A stretch of DNA of 64,000 nt from Excoecaria cochinchinensis (Eukaryota; Streptophyta; Magnoliopsida; Malpighiales; Euphorbiaceae): NCBI GenBank assembly GCA_947683425.1, contig CANTUQ010000017.1, positions 1,798,001-1,862,000 of the forward strand, written 5' to 3'. The notes beneath the pieces are model-generated. The model was not told where the DNA came from. It saw nothing but the letters and a program-made list of their open reading frames with translations, and searched no databases. The translations under genes were made by a program, and so were the position numbers. The stretch's first letter is position 1, and each line of letters opens with the position of its first letter. Positions 24,112 through 38,051 of this stretch are shown one piece after another.

Positions 24112-25676
24112 TGTCACATCCCAAATATGGCCTAGTAGAAATTGCATGTGTAATTGGATTATTAAAAACGGTATTTTGGTAATTAATAAATGAATTGGGA
24201 TTTATGTTAGAAATTATAAGAATTAGTTGAGGGTAAGATGGTATTTGGGTGTTGCTAGAAGACAAAAGAGCAAAAGTCAAGAAAGGAAGAAAATGAGGTC
24301 CAATGAATGAGTGACATGTGGATGGGTTGTTGGGTGCATTAATGGGGATTTGAAAGGAGTAAAGAGAGGGAAGGCTGGAAATCTTAGCTTCCCGTGGAAG
24401 CTATCTGGTTGTGCCCCTCTCCCTTTCCTCTCACGTTCACTTGCTCTCTTTCTCTTCTCCATTTCTGCTCTCAAGTCTTGCATGCGCTGTTCTTCAATCT
24501 TTGAAGTTAGGGTTTGAGATTTGAAGAGTTCCAAGAGGTAAGTGGCTGTGTTATTTGGTTTGGATCTTCTTCTTCTCCTTCCGTTTGGATTTGTAATGGG
24601 TTTTATGGTTATATGGTTTTGATTGCATGGGTTAATTGGGTTTTGTTTTGGTTGGTTGCTTGCAAGAATCTATAGAGATGAGAAAGGATAAAGGAAAAGG
24701 GAAGGTGGTAGCTTGAAGTCAATGGATTTGTTGAACTCTATACCAGGTTTGGGAGTTGTTTGAGAGTGTCCTGTCCATTCTTATTTTGGATCCTATTTTG
24801 AGTTCAAATGTTTCTGTTATTTGTGTGTTTTGGTATATGAAAATGCATAAGTATCATTGATTTGTGTACATGAATTATGATGAGATAGTTACAGTGGTTT
24901 GCATGTTGATTTAAAAGTGTATATACATGGATGTGAGATAAAATTCTGGGTTTTTGGAATCTCTGTAAATGTGATTTGATGTGTGATAATATTGTGTGAT
25001 TTGTGTTGTTATGGCTATGAACGTGATTTGGAGGCCAAAAAGGTAAGCTTTTACATAAAATTGCATGATATATGGGTTTGGGTGAAGTTGGGTTTTGATT
25101 TCCTTCAAATTCTATTTTTGCATTTCTGGAGATCGAGGAGAATCAATCCTATCGCGAGCGCGACGTTCATCGTGAGCACGATAGAATCGGCTCTTCTCCT
25201 TCTTGTGGTGGATTTTCGCTCAGCAGCCTAGGAGAGCATGACTCGGCATGAGGAGCACGAGTCGTGCTCCTCTCAACTTGGCGATCATGAGTCGGAGGGA
25301 AGCGTCCGACTCGTGACCGTGGGGGAGTTGGCCGAGCATGAGTCGGCATTTCGCGCACAACTCGTGCTGGTCCTCCTCTCCTTCGCGGCTTCTTCAGTTA
25401 CTGTCACGATCGCGACAGTAAACCTCAAGCCTGCCTCCCCTATTTTCACAAAACGTGTTTTAAGCTTCTCTTACATGGGTTTTCATTACATGATGCATGA
25501 TTTGTCTTATATGGTCGATTAAATGATAAAGTACATGTTGTTAATTAGCTTGGTATATAATTTATATGTCTTCAAAATTGATCAGTATACATGTATTCAT
25601 GAAATTGTAAAATTATGCTTGATATATTCTTTATTATATGATCATTACTTTAGAACATGATTGAGTTGTTATCTGA

Positions 25677-25898
25677 GCCTGATAGTCATAGTAGTGTAAA
25701 GATAAGCGATTATCAAGGGTCAGGTTGTGAGTGCAGCTGCTATATGTTATTTGCTACATTTGAGACCTCGGTCTCCTGTATACCTTCAGGTATACATGAT
25801 TATAAAATGGTTTGAGACCCATGTCTCCATATGCATGGGATACTGTGTCCTATCAGTATCATTAGTACCCGTATCCACTAGTCAGCGAGTAATCAGGC
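25677..25898 (+). promoter_or_regulatory. Shared multi-branched LTR fold, instance C
   Basis: Closing stem GCCTGAT/ATCAGGC (different bases from instance B but fully paired). Hairpins GAGACCTCGGTCTC, GTATACCTTCAGGTATAC and GAGACCCATGTCTC lie inside. The palindromic arm and second stem are not clear here. Confidence 0.5.
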
Positions 25899-26092
25899 GA
25901 TTTCTTGAGGTTGTTACATGAGATTGATAAATGAATATTGACTACTTAGATATGAATGGTTACTTTCTGATATACATGTGTTTAATGAATACTTGCTATA
26001 AGCATGAGTAGTATATGTTTATATGCTTTTGTTATTATTAAGCTTATATATATTTTTATTACAATCATATGTATATGCGTGTGTCGTTTCCC

Positions 26093-26137
26093 CCCGCTAA
26101 GCGTTATCGCTTAGCACGGGCTCTTTTCCTGTGTAGG
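26093..26137 (+). promoter_or_regulatory. Twin-hairpin LTR module
   Basis: CTAAGCG-TTAT-CGCTTAG followed by CACGGG/CCTGTG, closed with one G-U pair, then TAGG. Confidence 0.6.
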
Positions 26138-26177
26138 TGGCAGGTTCATTTTGGAGTCGGATATCTGCAGGTCGGCC

Positions 26178-26182
26178 ACTAG
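26178..26182. repeat. Target-site duplication ACTAG
   Basis: ACTAG recurs at 30299-30303 around the nested solo LTR. Confidence 0.85.
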
Positions 26183-28489
26183 TGTAACACCCCACAATGT
26201 ACCCTAGAAGGATTTGTACATTTTCGGGGATTTTGATGTTCGAAATCTTGTGATTTGATGGTCGGAGTGATTAAGTAATAGGAAAAGATATGATCAGAAT
26301 TAAGAAAAAGAGAGCCAAGGGTATTTCGGTAATTTTACATTTAGGGATTTAACTGAGTGGAATAGATAAATATGAGGGCTAAATTTTGAGAATGAATCAT
26401 TTATATGCCGAATACATGTAAGTTGTGGTATTAGGTGTGTCGAAAGGACAAATTCGGTATTAGTGCAAAAGTTTCGACAAGTGCGGCCAATTCCGAAAAT
26501 TGAAAGGTATTAATTTAGGACTTAATTAAAGGGGATAAAATTTAATTGTTGGCCAATGTAGGAATTATAATTATGTATTATGCCAAGGAAAGATTAAAGA
26601 AGAGTTGGAGGACCAAAAAGGAGAATTGTCACAAAAATCTAAAATTGGCTTATAGGAGGGTGACACTTGTCATTAAGGATTGGTTTGATTTTAATAGGGA
26701 AGAAAGAAGGTTGACCAACCATTTATTTTCTGCTGGAAGTTTTGGATAGCCACGTTTTCCTCCTTCTTCACCATTCTTCTTTGTTTAATTGGTTTGCTAA
26801 GGATTGGATGGATCAAGTGAAGTTATGGGCATGATTAAGGTATGGTTAATGTTAATTTATCCCTCTTCTCTTGTTCTTTCTCTTTGGTCTTGAATTCCTA
26901 ATCTTGAGGTTGATGGGTAACGTGAATTTTGGTATGGTTTATGTGAACAATTGGATGATTGTGAGTGTGGAAGAGGATGGGGGCAAGGAGGAGCAACCAT
27001 TGAAGCTAATGGAGCAAAGGAGTTTGAGGTTTGGGAAAATTTATATGCTTTGATGTGAATTCTTAATTATTGATTTGTGTATGAATGAGTTTCTGTTTTG
27101 AAGTGTATTTTGCTCAAAATTTGATTGGTTGTGTTGATGTGGTTGTGTGGATTGGCTTGGGTTTAGAGAATCTGAATTTTCTGGGGATACTCTGTCTAGA
27201 TTTCACTGGACCTTTAGTGTTTGTTTTAATTATAAGTCAAGCTATAAATGTCCAAATGAGATGAAACTAGTGCCATTTGAAAGCTACTTCATTTATCAAA
27301 AATTGTCTCTAAAGGACTGGAATCTAATTCTGGCTCTAAGATCCTTGAAAATGGTAAAGATTGTGGTGTCTGAACTTAGACGGGTTCATGAGAGCAGTGT
27401 GGGTTGTGTAGCTTATATCTGGAGTTATAAATGTCCAATTCATCTGGTGTTTGTTGCATTTGAAAGCGAACATCCTAATAAAAATTTGATAAGAAGGAAG
27501 TTTTGGCTAAAAATGAGTTTTAATGGGTCGTTTAGACGGTACAAAGTCGGGGAGAGAAGCAGTCACGTACATCTGTTTTCGTAGGGCAAGTGGCAGAGGC
27601 TTCTGTCGCGAGCATGATAGAACCAGCTTACTGAAGGTGTTTTCTCTTATTTTAAGCCTTATAATTGGTATAAACCCTTGCCCCTCTTTACCCTTGTCTA
27701 GGTTATGTATTTTAAAATGTTTTGCCTTCCGAAATCCACCCGAACATCTTTGGAACCTCTTGAGACTTATTTATCATATGTTTAGAGTTTGGAAATGAAC
27801 AAATAAATGATTATCATTTGGGAATACAAATGTCTAAGGTTATAAATAAGAATATTGACTTAGTTATTTAAGAAGTTTAATGAATCGAACACTTTCGAGA
27901 ATGTTCATTTAAACCAGATTTATATTATGTTAGGTAATTTGAAGTGGAATTCTATAACTTACATTTTGAACTAGCAGAGTTACAGGGTTGGACTCCCAAT
28001 TCTTCAGGATACATATGAAGTTTAGAATATTCTTTCAAGTTCAATCCAAAGCATGGAAACTTAATCGAACATGAAAGAGAGAGTATCAATTGAACCCTAG
28101 TAGTGCCTTGGTGTCTGTTAAGAATAATTGTGGCACATTGTGTAAGACCTATAAAAGTTTGTGAGCCTTTAATGATTCAAGACCTGAGGAGACTTATTTA
28201 TAGTTAGAATTGGTATGAGATGTTAAGAAGGAAATAAATGATGGTATTAAGCGTGTCATAAATCGAAGTTGAAATGAATCTTCTATATCTCAGATAGTTT
28301 TAGTTCGACTACTTAATTACAGAATGATTCTTAATCAATTGAGTAATTTGAGAATTGTATTGAAATTCTTTGGTTCTACGTATGAATTTAGGGAAAATAA
28401 TGTTCATAAAAATTAGTTACGGACATGACAAAAGTAAGTATGTTCCTATGCGAAGGGTATACAAGTGCGGGATGAAAGAAAGGTGATGC

Positions 28490-28650
28490 TTGGCTCTGTC
28501 GCGAGCGCGACAGAGGTCATATGATTCTTATCGCGGTCGCGACTCAAGTCATGAACGTGATTCCTGGTCTATGGTTGGCTCTGTCGCGAGCGCGACCGGG
28601 ATCATTTAGCTTTCTGTCGCGATCGCGATAAGGGTCGCGAGCACGACTCT
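28490..28650 (+). repeat. GC-rich palindrome island
   Basis: Repeated short palindromes built on GTCGCGAGCGCGAC and TCGCGATCGCGA in otherwise AT-rich LTR sequence. Related words occur at 19870-20180, 25140-25420 and 27600. Confidence 0.75.
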
Positions 28651-29031
28651 TTTCTGTGCCTTGTATATATATATATATATATATACACAATTGATTGAAC
28701 TATTTGACATGAGTTTTGGCTTGTGGTTTACATGTGACATAGTGTATAATTTAAGACATGTTATACCATGCAAGTTAGTGGTAATAATTTGTGGAGCATG
28801 AATTAAAACTAAATGTGATTGTAATTAAAGGTTATGAACTGTTATATTTTATATGATCCATTATTTTCAATTGTGAATAATTTATGTATCTGATTGTTAT
28901 GTGACTATAATTAAAGTATGCACTTTGGAAATAGTATTAGAAATATCATGTATATTAATAAAAGTATGTGTTTTTGGAAAAGGTATAAAAATTATAGCAT
29001 GAACATTATTAAAGGAAACAAGTATGTGTTA

Positions 29032-29260
29032 GCCTGCAGTAGTCGAGTCGTGGATAGTTAGGCATGCCTAATAGAGTTAGTGTTGCTGCAGCTAGTGTAT
29101 GATTTGGACCTTGATCAGGTCCCCCGACTGGATCTTCGTGATCCCTGTGTACTGAAAAGATAGTGTTGATACCTTAGGGTATCTATGAGTTATGAGAATA
29201 GTGTTGATACCTTCGGGTATCTATGTGTTACTCGTTATCCACCCCTTTGACTTAGCAGGC
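29032..29260 (+). promoter_or_regulatory. Shared multi-branched LTR fold, instance D
   Basis: Closing stem GCCTGC/GCAGGC; GTGGATA/TATCCAC; palindrome TTAGGCATGCCTAA; GGACCTTGATCAGGTCC; GGATCTTCGTGATCC; and two hairpins GATACCTTAGGGTATC and GATACCTTCGGGTATC. Confidence 0.6.
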
Positions 29261-29927
29261 ATTAAACGAACATAATTATGTGAATTGAACAATAAGTGTG
29301 AATTGATAAAGATATGTGAAGATTTGTGTGAGATTATGCACTTAATGAGAATGTGATCACATTGTACGCTGTGACTTATATACATGTGGCATGAGTTTGC
29401 GCTTTGCGCACCTATGTGTTCTGGATCCTATAGGATCCTTATGCGAAAATGTGGTAACTTCTTTGAAAGCTTATATGGTCTAGCTTGGATTATTTCCTTC
29501 TGAAATATTAACATGAATTAATGTCACGAAGGTAATGCAACAATTTGAAGTAACTATATGTATAGTATACATCTATATACTGGAGCATTAAGTTAGATTA
29601 TTAGCGACTATTCATGACTCTTTGAGGTGTGAGAATTATTGTAGGTTGAGAACTGTTTATAGGCTGAATACAACGATATGTGCGACTTAAGACATATGAA
29701 TAATGAGAAAACATGAAAAGCATGTATTGATTAAGATTGCTACCCTGTTTAACCCTATGATTGCTTATGATTAAAATATTTTGTTTATGGCCAATTATAT
29801 GTGTTTATTAAATAAAATGTTAAATTTGTGAAAACCTATAGTTATATTTAAATGATTTGATTTCAAATATTTATTGTGTGTTGTGACTAGCGGCCATGGT
29901 GAATGGTTGTCCATACTATGTGTTTTT

Positions 29928-29970
29928 CCCCACTAAGCTTTGTGCTTAGCATGGGTGTTTATCCATGCAG
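29928..29970 (+). promoter_or_regulatory. Twin-hairpin LTR module
   Basis: CTAAGC-TTTGT-GCTTAG, then CATGG/CCATG. The second stem is the double substitution of CACGG/CCGTG seen at 12503. Confidence 0.6.
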
Positions 29971-30560
29971 GGTTGGAGTTAGTCGTGTCGCCGAGGATAT
30001 AGTCTGGCCATCCAGTCCGTAGTAATAGCTAGTGTTTAGGAATTATAGTCTACCTTTTAATGTAATTCTTAATGAGCATTGTATTAAGTGATTGAGATGT
30101 AATAAAATGTTAATGAGTAAAGTAATGCTAAGTATATGTGTACATATTTTGTATTATGTGGATCTTTATATGCTTTGAAAAAAAATTGTAACTCTGCTTA
30201 TATTAGTGTTCCCTGCGTGCTTTGCCCGTGGCATTCCTCACTCATCGTTGCATACTGCCTATATTAACCATACAGTATGCTACACATGGGGTGTTACAAC
30301 TAGAGGTCTTTAGTTGGAGTTTATTTTGTGTTCCATTGTATTTTTGTATTGGAGTTTTTATTTTTGGAAATGTATTTTTCTGTAAAGAATTATTTTGTAT
30401 ATGTTTATGCTTATCATTTACAAATCCCTTTTGTAAAAACTATATAGTTATAAATATGGATTTGTTATCTTTTGATTTAATGTATTTGTTTTCTTAACTT
30501 ATTTGAATTTGTGCGCGTGGCGCTCCGGTATCCTTCCAACGGGGGTATCGGGGTGTGACG

Positions 30561-30797
30561 TGGCAAATGATGGAACCTTGATAGCAGAAATACATGTGAA
30601 GCCAGATTTCCTCTAGCAGGTGAAGGATGCCCAAAAACAGGATGATCGATTAACTTCTATCATGAATCAGGTAAAAGAAGGCAATGAAAGTAATTATTCA
30701 CTGGGTCTAGATGTAGTCTTTATTATAAGCAGAGATTGTGTGTTCCTGATCAAGTTGTTTTGAGAAAAAACATCTTATCTAAAGCTCATCATAACAA
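30561..30797 (+). pseudogene. pol: pol of element 3, part 2 (RNase H-integrase link)
   Basis: Continues the frame broken at 24111 (GTLIAEIHVKPDFL, then a TAG, then QVKDAQKQDDRL...). It ends at about 30797, in or before the integrase zinc-binding region. The HPG motif and what follows up to the catalytic core are missing, so the neighbouring LTR fragment came with a deletion. Confidence 0.75.
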
Positions 30798-32124
<1,327 letters not shown>

Positions 32125-33201
32125 AAGATAACCATGGATTTTGTGACGGGGCTTCCACTTACTAGAAAGAAGCATGATGCTGTTTGGGTGATCATTGATA
32201 GACTCACTAAATCAGCTCATTTTCTACTTGTCATAATGGATTATCTGCTTGCCAGGTTGGCAGAATTGTATATCAGTGAGATTGTGAGGTTGCATGGTAT
32301 GCCATCTTCCATCATTTTAGATATGGATCCAAGGTTCACATACTAGTTTTGCAAGAGACTGCAGGAAGCATTGGGGATAAAGTTACATTTTAGCACAGCT
32401 TTCCATCCCCAAACTAACGGACAATCTAAGCGTGTAATCCAGGTATTGGAAGACATGTTAAGATGCTGTGTTCTTGAATTTGGTTCCAGTTGGGAGAAAT
32501 ATTTGCCTTTGGCAGAATTTCCTTATAACAATAGTTACCAGTCTAGCATCAGAATGGAACCCTATGAAGCTCTATATGGTAGAAAATGCAGGACTCCTCT
32601 TTGTTGGATAGAGTTGAGTGAAAAGAAGATTGTGGGGTCAGATTTGGTTCGGGAAACCGAAGAAAAGGTACGGGTGATCAAAGATAGATTAAAAGAAGCT
32701 ATGAATCGATAGAAATCCTATGCAGACCTAAAGAGAAAAGATATAGAATTTCAAGTTGGAGATAAAGTATTTATGAGAGTTTCTCCATGGAAGAGAATTC
32801 TGAGGTTTAGAAAGAAAGGCAAATTAAGTCTAAGATTCATCGGCCCCTACGAAATCATTCAGCGAGTGGGACCAGTAGCTTATAGATTGAAATTACCTCG
32901 GGAACTGGAAAAGATTCACGATGTCTTCCATGTATCGATGCTGCGGAGATATCGATCCGATCCAAGCCATGTCATCAAACCTAAAGAAATCATTCTACAA
33001 CCCGATTTGACTTATGAATAGTACCCAGTAAAGATACTAACCAAAGAAGTTAAGTAACTCAGAAACAAACAAATCCTGCTAGTAAAGGTACTCTGGCACC
33101 ACCACAATATTGAAGAAGCAACGTGGGAACCAAAAGAGTCAATGCGACAACAATTTCCACAACTCTTCATTACAAGTAAAATTTCGAGGTCGAAATTTTA
33201 A
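32125..33201 (+). pseudogene. pol: pol of element 3, part 3 (integrase core, chromodomain-like tail)
   Basis: Starts KITMDFVTGLP. Integrase core residues are visible: Asp in VIIDRLTKSAHF (about 32190), the region around LDMDPRF (about 32320) and the FHPQTNGQSKRVIQVLED segment (32400-32455) that carries the end of the catalytic core. The C-terminal part (VGDKVFMRVSPWK, GPYEIIQRVG, KIHDVFHVSMLRRY) leads to a chromodomain-like VLWHHHNIEEATWE (about 33090-33130). Stops at 32344, 32710, 33019 and 33055 are TAG or TAA. Without stops this would join the two earlier pol parts. Confidence 0.88.
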
Positions 33202-33216
33202 TTGGCAGGGGAGAAT
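33202..33216 (+). other. Polypurine tract, element 3
   Basis: TTGGCAGGGGAGAAT immediately before the 3' LTR; it primes plus-strand DNA synthesis in intact elements. Confidence 0.75.
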
Positions 33217-35990
33217 TATAATGGCCCAGATTCTAGCTTAGCAATGATCAGTAAAATCTATAGAGTCTTTAAGGTGATTTAGGCATGATAATGATAGTTT
33301 TAGTACCTTTAATTACAATAAAGTTAAAAACTTAAGCGTGCCAGAGGCATGACAATCCTAAGATGGGCGACCTATTGGGTAGCCAAACAGCTGGAAATGG
33401 CAGCTGTGTGCTAAAAAAATTTTATTTGGCAATTTTGATCTATGGACTATTAGAAGTCTAGTGGTAAAAACTAGCACAAAAATGAGGTCAAATAAGCCCC
33501 CCGAAAGTCAAACCGAAGTTGGCCCCTAGTTCGATTCAAATAGTAACCGGGTTTGACCAAGTTTTGACGTAATTTTTAAAAATAATATATAGAGTCAAAA
33601 TGATATTTTGAAGGTATAAAATGACTCTAGACGGTATTTAGAGATATTAGATAGTGAAAAATGTAATTTTACGGTAACACAGAAAAAGTGTCTAATCAGA
33701 TTGGTTTAATCGAATCGGACCTCAAATGGACTCCGATTGAGCTAAAATTTTGTATGCAGGCTATATCCCATATTCTAAGAATGATGGAACTGGTTTGCAA
33801 GAAATTAAATTGCAAAAATGATAAATTTCCCTTTGGGCTCAAAAATGGGCTTAAAAACAAAATTTGGGCTTATATAGATTGGATTACCTTGGTTGGACCA
33901 AGCCCAACCCATTAGATCACCTATAAATAGCATAAATATCAGCCTTGTGAAGATAATACCAATAAAAAGCTGCAGCCTTATCTCCCACTTGCTTGGCCAA
34001 ATTGAACACTCTACTTCCTCCTCCATCTTTCTTCAATTCTCTCCTCATCTTACCCTAAAATCTAACAACCTCCTAAGTGAAGTTCAACTCACCTACAATA
34101 TAGTAGTGAAGATTGGAGTCCATTTGAAGTGAATTGAGTGAGAAAAACCTATACTTGGAAGTTTTGGTGTAAGATTGAGGTAAGTGATTTAAGAATTTTT
34201 TTTAATTGGGTTTAAAGGTTCCTATGGATACTATAAGACATGTAGGTTGTATTTGTGTAATTATCTTGCAAAAATAAAGCAAGATTTTGAGTGAAAGATT
34301 GATGTGTGTATTCGACCTCCATAGGTAATTATGGAGAGGAAGGTCCCTCCAAAGATAAAGGAAAGGAAAAAGAGTACTAAGTGGTGTAAAGCAAGGATTT
34401 AAGGTTAGTGATTTTCCTTGACTTAAACTTGATTTTAGGTTATGTTTAAGAACAAAGTATGTGAAATATGCATGTTTAATTGAATCTAACCATATAGACA
34501 TGCTTAGGAAGGTTAGAAATGATGATTTGAATGATTAAAATGGAAAGATAAAATTTTGATGATGATGATGCATGTTGGTCGAATGATATGTCATGAATTT
34601 TACATGTTATGCATGATGTTTATGGCTTATAAATGATGTATAAGTGATGTGTGACATGAGATCTAGTTAATTGAAAGCATAAAGTAAAGAAAAATGAACA
34701 TAATGAATTATACATGTCATGGCCGAATGCTAGACATGGTGAAAGACATCATTTTTATGTGTTGTGATGTTATGCCATGGTATAGTTAGATTAATTAACA
34801 TGTAATCTAACTAAATGAATGATAAATGAAATAAAAATAATTTATGGTTAATGTATGTCATGTTGGCTGAATGGTGTGTCATGATGAAATGATGAGTTTA
34901 ATGATATAATGATTGAAAAAATGGAATGGTATGTTAAGATTCCATAAATTGTACATATGGTGACATAAAAATGCATAATTGGAATAATATAATGCCCTAT
35001 GTAGTATTTTGGTAGTCAAATCTAGCTCAAGATATAATGGCTAGCCATAGGAACACTAAACCGCGGGAGTGAGCATGATGTCTCACTTATTATAGGCCAA
35101 TGACGATCCTACTCATTGTATTGAATGTCAAGAATGCCCAATGAATAATATGGAGGTGGTTCTGTGGGTTCCCTCTAAGTGTATTGAACCTTTAGGGTTC
35201 ATTTCTCGTTTATCTAGTTCTAGGATTTCTGCCAGTATTATGAAAGGGGCAAAATGATAAAAATGGGAAATATATGCTTAAAATGAAGTAAAAATGAAAT
35301 TTATGTTAAAAAAGGACTCAAATGAAAGAAAATAAAAAGTTTAGGGGTAAAATGGTAATTTGGCCATAATTAGTGTAATAAGTGTTAAAAAGGGTAAAAA
35401 TGGAGTTAAACGAGTAAATATATGAATTTGTGACTTTTTAGGGACTAAAATGTAATTTGGCATGACTTGGTGAAATTAGGGACCAATTGGTAATTTGCAT
35501 ACTTAGAAATTATTAAAAGTGTAAGAAAATGAATTAAGGGCATTTTTGTAATTAAGAAAAATTTAGGGACCAAAACATAATTATGCCATATTTTAAGGAC
35601 TAAATGGTAAATGTGGATAATTATGCATACTAATTGCTTATACGTGATAAAATGAAGAATTTAATTGTAAAAGTGAATATTATTGTATGATTAAGGATTT
35701 AATGAATTAAATATTAATTTAATTTAATAATTTAAACGTCACGAAATTAGCATTTTATGCATGTAATTTTAATTAATTAGAAAACTCTGGATTTGTAATC
35801 ACCACTGAGCATAATTAATGATCAGCACGTAATTTTATTTGAGTGCATGTAGGTACTCCTTAGGACGGAGAGCCAAGCATATATCAAATTTTGGGAGCAA
35901 AACCAAAGAATATAAATTGAAGAATAATAAGTATGTGTGATGCACGCCGAACCGGAAAAAAAATATTTTATTTCACCATTAGAAAGAGGA
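33217..35990 (+). mobile_element. 3' LTR of element 3 (copy A), end unclear
   Basis: Starts TATAATGGCCC (G of TG lost). TATA box at 33922-33929 (CACCTATAAATAGC), a CT-rich leader, a donor-like GAGGTAAGTG at 34180, a hairpin series (35010-35234, including TGAACCTTTAGGGTTCA and GTGAGC...CTCAC) and a CACTGAGC...CAGCACG module (35806-35855). The LTR end GGGCATTACA is absent; near 35990-36010 it merges into a second, diverged copy of the same family. Confidence 0.7.
33922..33929 (+). promoter_or_regulatory. TATA box of LTR copy A
   Basis: TATAAATA in CACCTATAAATAGC, 705 bp into the LTR and about 260 bp before the donor-like site. Confidence 0.65.
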
Positions 35991-36010
35991 TGTTAAATGG
36001 ATGAAAATGT

Positions 36011-36446
36011 TATAATCTGGTGTAAAAACGAGGTCATTTAGGCTCCCGAAAGTCAGTCTGACGTTTCCTTTAGTTCGGTTCGATTAAACCAAAGTTTGAC
36101 TGAACTATTTTTATAAATGGTTAGAGTGGATAAAAGGGTCTACTGTAAGATGATTAAAGGCATAGAATGATTTTTAGAAATTTTTAACAACATTAGAATT
36201 GTATTTTACGGCAAAATCGGACTAAACCGAATTGGACCGATTTAAGTGAACCGGACCCCAAACCGACTTTGATTGAGCTAAAATTTTGCAGAGAGACTAT
36301 TTTTGATATTTTAAGAATGTTGGAATTGTTGGGGAGTGAAAATGAGTTCAGGAACATTCATTTACACCGAAATAGTGAAAAATAACCCGAAAACTGAAAT
36401 TGGACCAAATCGACTTGGACCCGGTTCGGTCCAATTGGACCCATGT
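36011..36446 (+). mobile_element. Second LTR of the same family (copy B), left part
   Basis: From AAAACGAGGTCATTTAGG onward this aligns with 33478-33790 of copy A at roughly 70% by eye (shared GATTGAGCTAAAATTTTG), so it is a diverged relative and not a recent duplicate. Its first 200 or so bases are missing. It is split at 36446 by the gag-only array and resumes at 47214. Confidence 0.65.
36442..36446. repeat. Target-site duplication CATGT
   Basis: CATGT abuts the first LTR of the array and recurs at 47209-47213 after the third, so the whole array has one insertion signature. Confidence 0.9.
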
Positions 36447-36775
36447 TGTGACACCCCAATGTCCCCTGGAAGGACAAGGGAGCGCTACACAGCCCTATCA
36501 TGCAATTATCTTATTAACTTTCCTTACATTTTAACATTTCCATTTCTTATAATTCATGCATACCACTATACTATAAATTTATCGGATGTTATTCACTATA
36601 CACTATTACAAGTTACTAGCTTCACTACTATACGTTACATATAACACTATACATATACAAAAGAATAGCTTTTACAAAATGGAGCTCCAAATACAAAACT
36701 ATACACTTGAAAAGACACTTCACGCTCCTATGGTGGCCTGCAGTACTTCTTCAAAAACTCGACTCCAATTCACAA

Positions 36776-36823
36776 CCTACACGGGAGACAAGCACCCGTG
36801 CTAAGCGATAACGCTTAGTGGGG
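36776..36823 (-). promoter_or_regulatory. Twin-hairpin LTR module (repeated at 40851 and 44926)
   Basis: On minus CTAAGCG-TTAT-CGCTTAG, then CACGGG/CCCGTG (6 bp) and TAGG. Confidence 0.6.
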
Positions 36824-37228
36824 ATGTACAAACAGATACTAACACAATAATCACAAAGCATTACACAATAGAGAGCATGCTTAACACATATGGCATATGA
36901 TGTACACTCACTAAATCAATATTACGCTATCATGTCAATACGCTGTAACTCATGTTAATCACAAGTCATAAGCTATCTATAACATGCTTTAAATCGCTAT
37001 TCACTTACCATGTTCAATATTCACTTCACCAAGTTAATGAGGAACAATAAGTCACTATCATTCAATATCCATGTACACTGCTCATTAATCACTACACTAA
37101 GCCAATTGTAGGCTCATTACATTATTTCTAATTCAATAGCATGGCATAAATATCACACTATCATCAAGAACAATAATTCCAATACACATTTATCATGAAC
37201 ACATACAATATTCTTGTTAATCATTAAT

Positions 37229-37448
37229 AGCCTGTATAGTCTTAGGAATGGATACGGGTACACTGATCAATAACATTAGAGACCGAGGCCTCGAACACTA
37301 TATCACTAAAGACAGAAGTCTTGATCGCTATATCATAAAATACCCGTCGGTATCAATCACTAGACACCCGTCAGTATCAATCACTAGCAGCCGCAAATCA
37401 CTAGCCCTTCATAAGCATGCTTATTTATCCACGACTCGACTACAGGCT
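37229..37448 (-). promoter_or_regulatory. Shared multi-branched LTR fold, instance E (repeated at 41304 and 45379)
   Basis: On minus, closing stem AGCCTGTA/TACAGGCT (8 bp), GTGGATA/TATCCAT, palindrome ATAAGCATGCTTAT, hairpins GATACTGACGGGTGTC, ATACCGACGGGTAT, AAGACTTCTGTCTT and CGAGGCCTCG. Confidence 0.65.
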
Positions 37449-37801
37449 TATTACTTTATTCACACACTACGCATTCATTCTCATGGCATTATTCATTCGC
37501 ATATTACATTCATTCGCATGATTTGATTCTCCTCACTTGTTCGTAATTCGCATGATAATGCAATCAAGCTTAGTTAGGCTGTCATGCATTTGTAATTCAC
37601 ATTGTCACATGTTCGCATGATGATGCATTCAAGCTTAGTTAGGCTATCATGCATCTCTAATTCACATAATCACATAGTTGTATGCACATAAACTTCATTT
37701 ATCATTGATATAATGCTCATACAATAAGGCTCCTAGTTATAGATAAGATTGCACAATTTATACATTCATATGTAATAGGGTTACATTGCCAAGACAGAGG
37801 G

Positions 37802-38051
37802 GTCACGGTCACAATCAATGTGGTTGTCACCGTGACATACTGAATCCCCAAAACAGAATGTAGTTTGTGATAGGTCACGGTCACAATCAATCTGATTGTC
37901 ACCGTGACTTATGACCAACTCACGGGCAGAATGCATGTCTGGGGTATGTCACGGTCACAATGAGTTTGATTGTCACCGTGACATACTGCACTTCAAAACA
38001 GAATGCTCACTTTGATGCCTCACGGTCACAACCAATTTGGTTGTCACCGTG
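37802..38051 (-). repeat. Cluster of four near-identical hairpins (repeated at 41877 and 45952)
   Basis: Each hairpin is GTCACGGTCACAA, a loop of about 9, then TTGTCACCGTGAC (13-bp stem, one mismatch): 37802-37836, 37874-37908, 37948-37982 and 38020-38051, spaced about 72 bp. With the other two LTRs the array has twelve copies. This is the only GC-rich part of the LTR. Confidence 0.85.

Larger units (their letters stand above)
26183..30298 (+). mobile_element. 4.1-kb solo LTR nested in a solo LTR
   Basis: TGTAACACCCCA...TGGGGTGTTACA (12-bp perfect terminal inversion) with ACTAG duplications. At 4,116 bp it is the longest LTR in the window, with one fold (29032-29260) and one twin hairpin (29928-29970), so it is one LTR and not two. 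It carries palindromic GC islands with GTCGCGAGCGCGAC words (27600 and 28490-28650) and a TA run (28663-28686). The open frame at 27147-27584 has no recognisable protein features. Confidence 0.85.
24112..30560 (+). mobile_element. Solo chromoviral LTR, itself split
   Basis: Runs from TGTCACATCCC to GGGTGTGACG (final A replaced by G); about 2.33 kb once the nested LTR (26183-30298) and its duplication are removed. TGGCA duplications flank it. Features: a splice-donor-like GAGGTAAGTG (24538), a GC palindrome island (25140-25420), the shared fold (25677-25898) and the twin hairpin (26093-26137). No internal region, so it is a solo LTR. Confidence 0.88.

Noticed and set aside
27147..27798. 145- and 91-codon frames
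   Set aside because: Inside a solo LTR, no motif, no related frame in other LTRs.
37802..38051. CRISPR-like array
   Set aside because: Four repeats are imperfect hairpins in a plant LTR, without unique equal-length spacers or cas genes.
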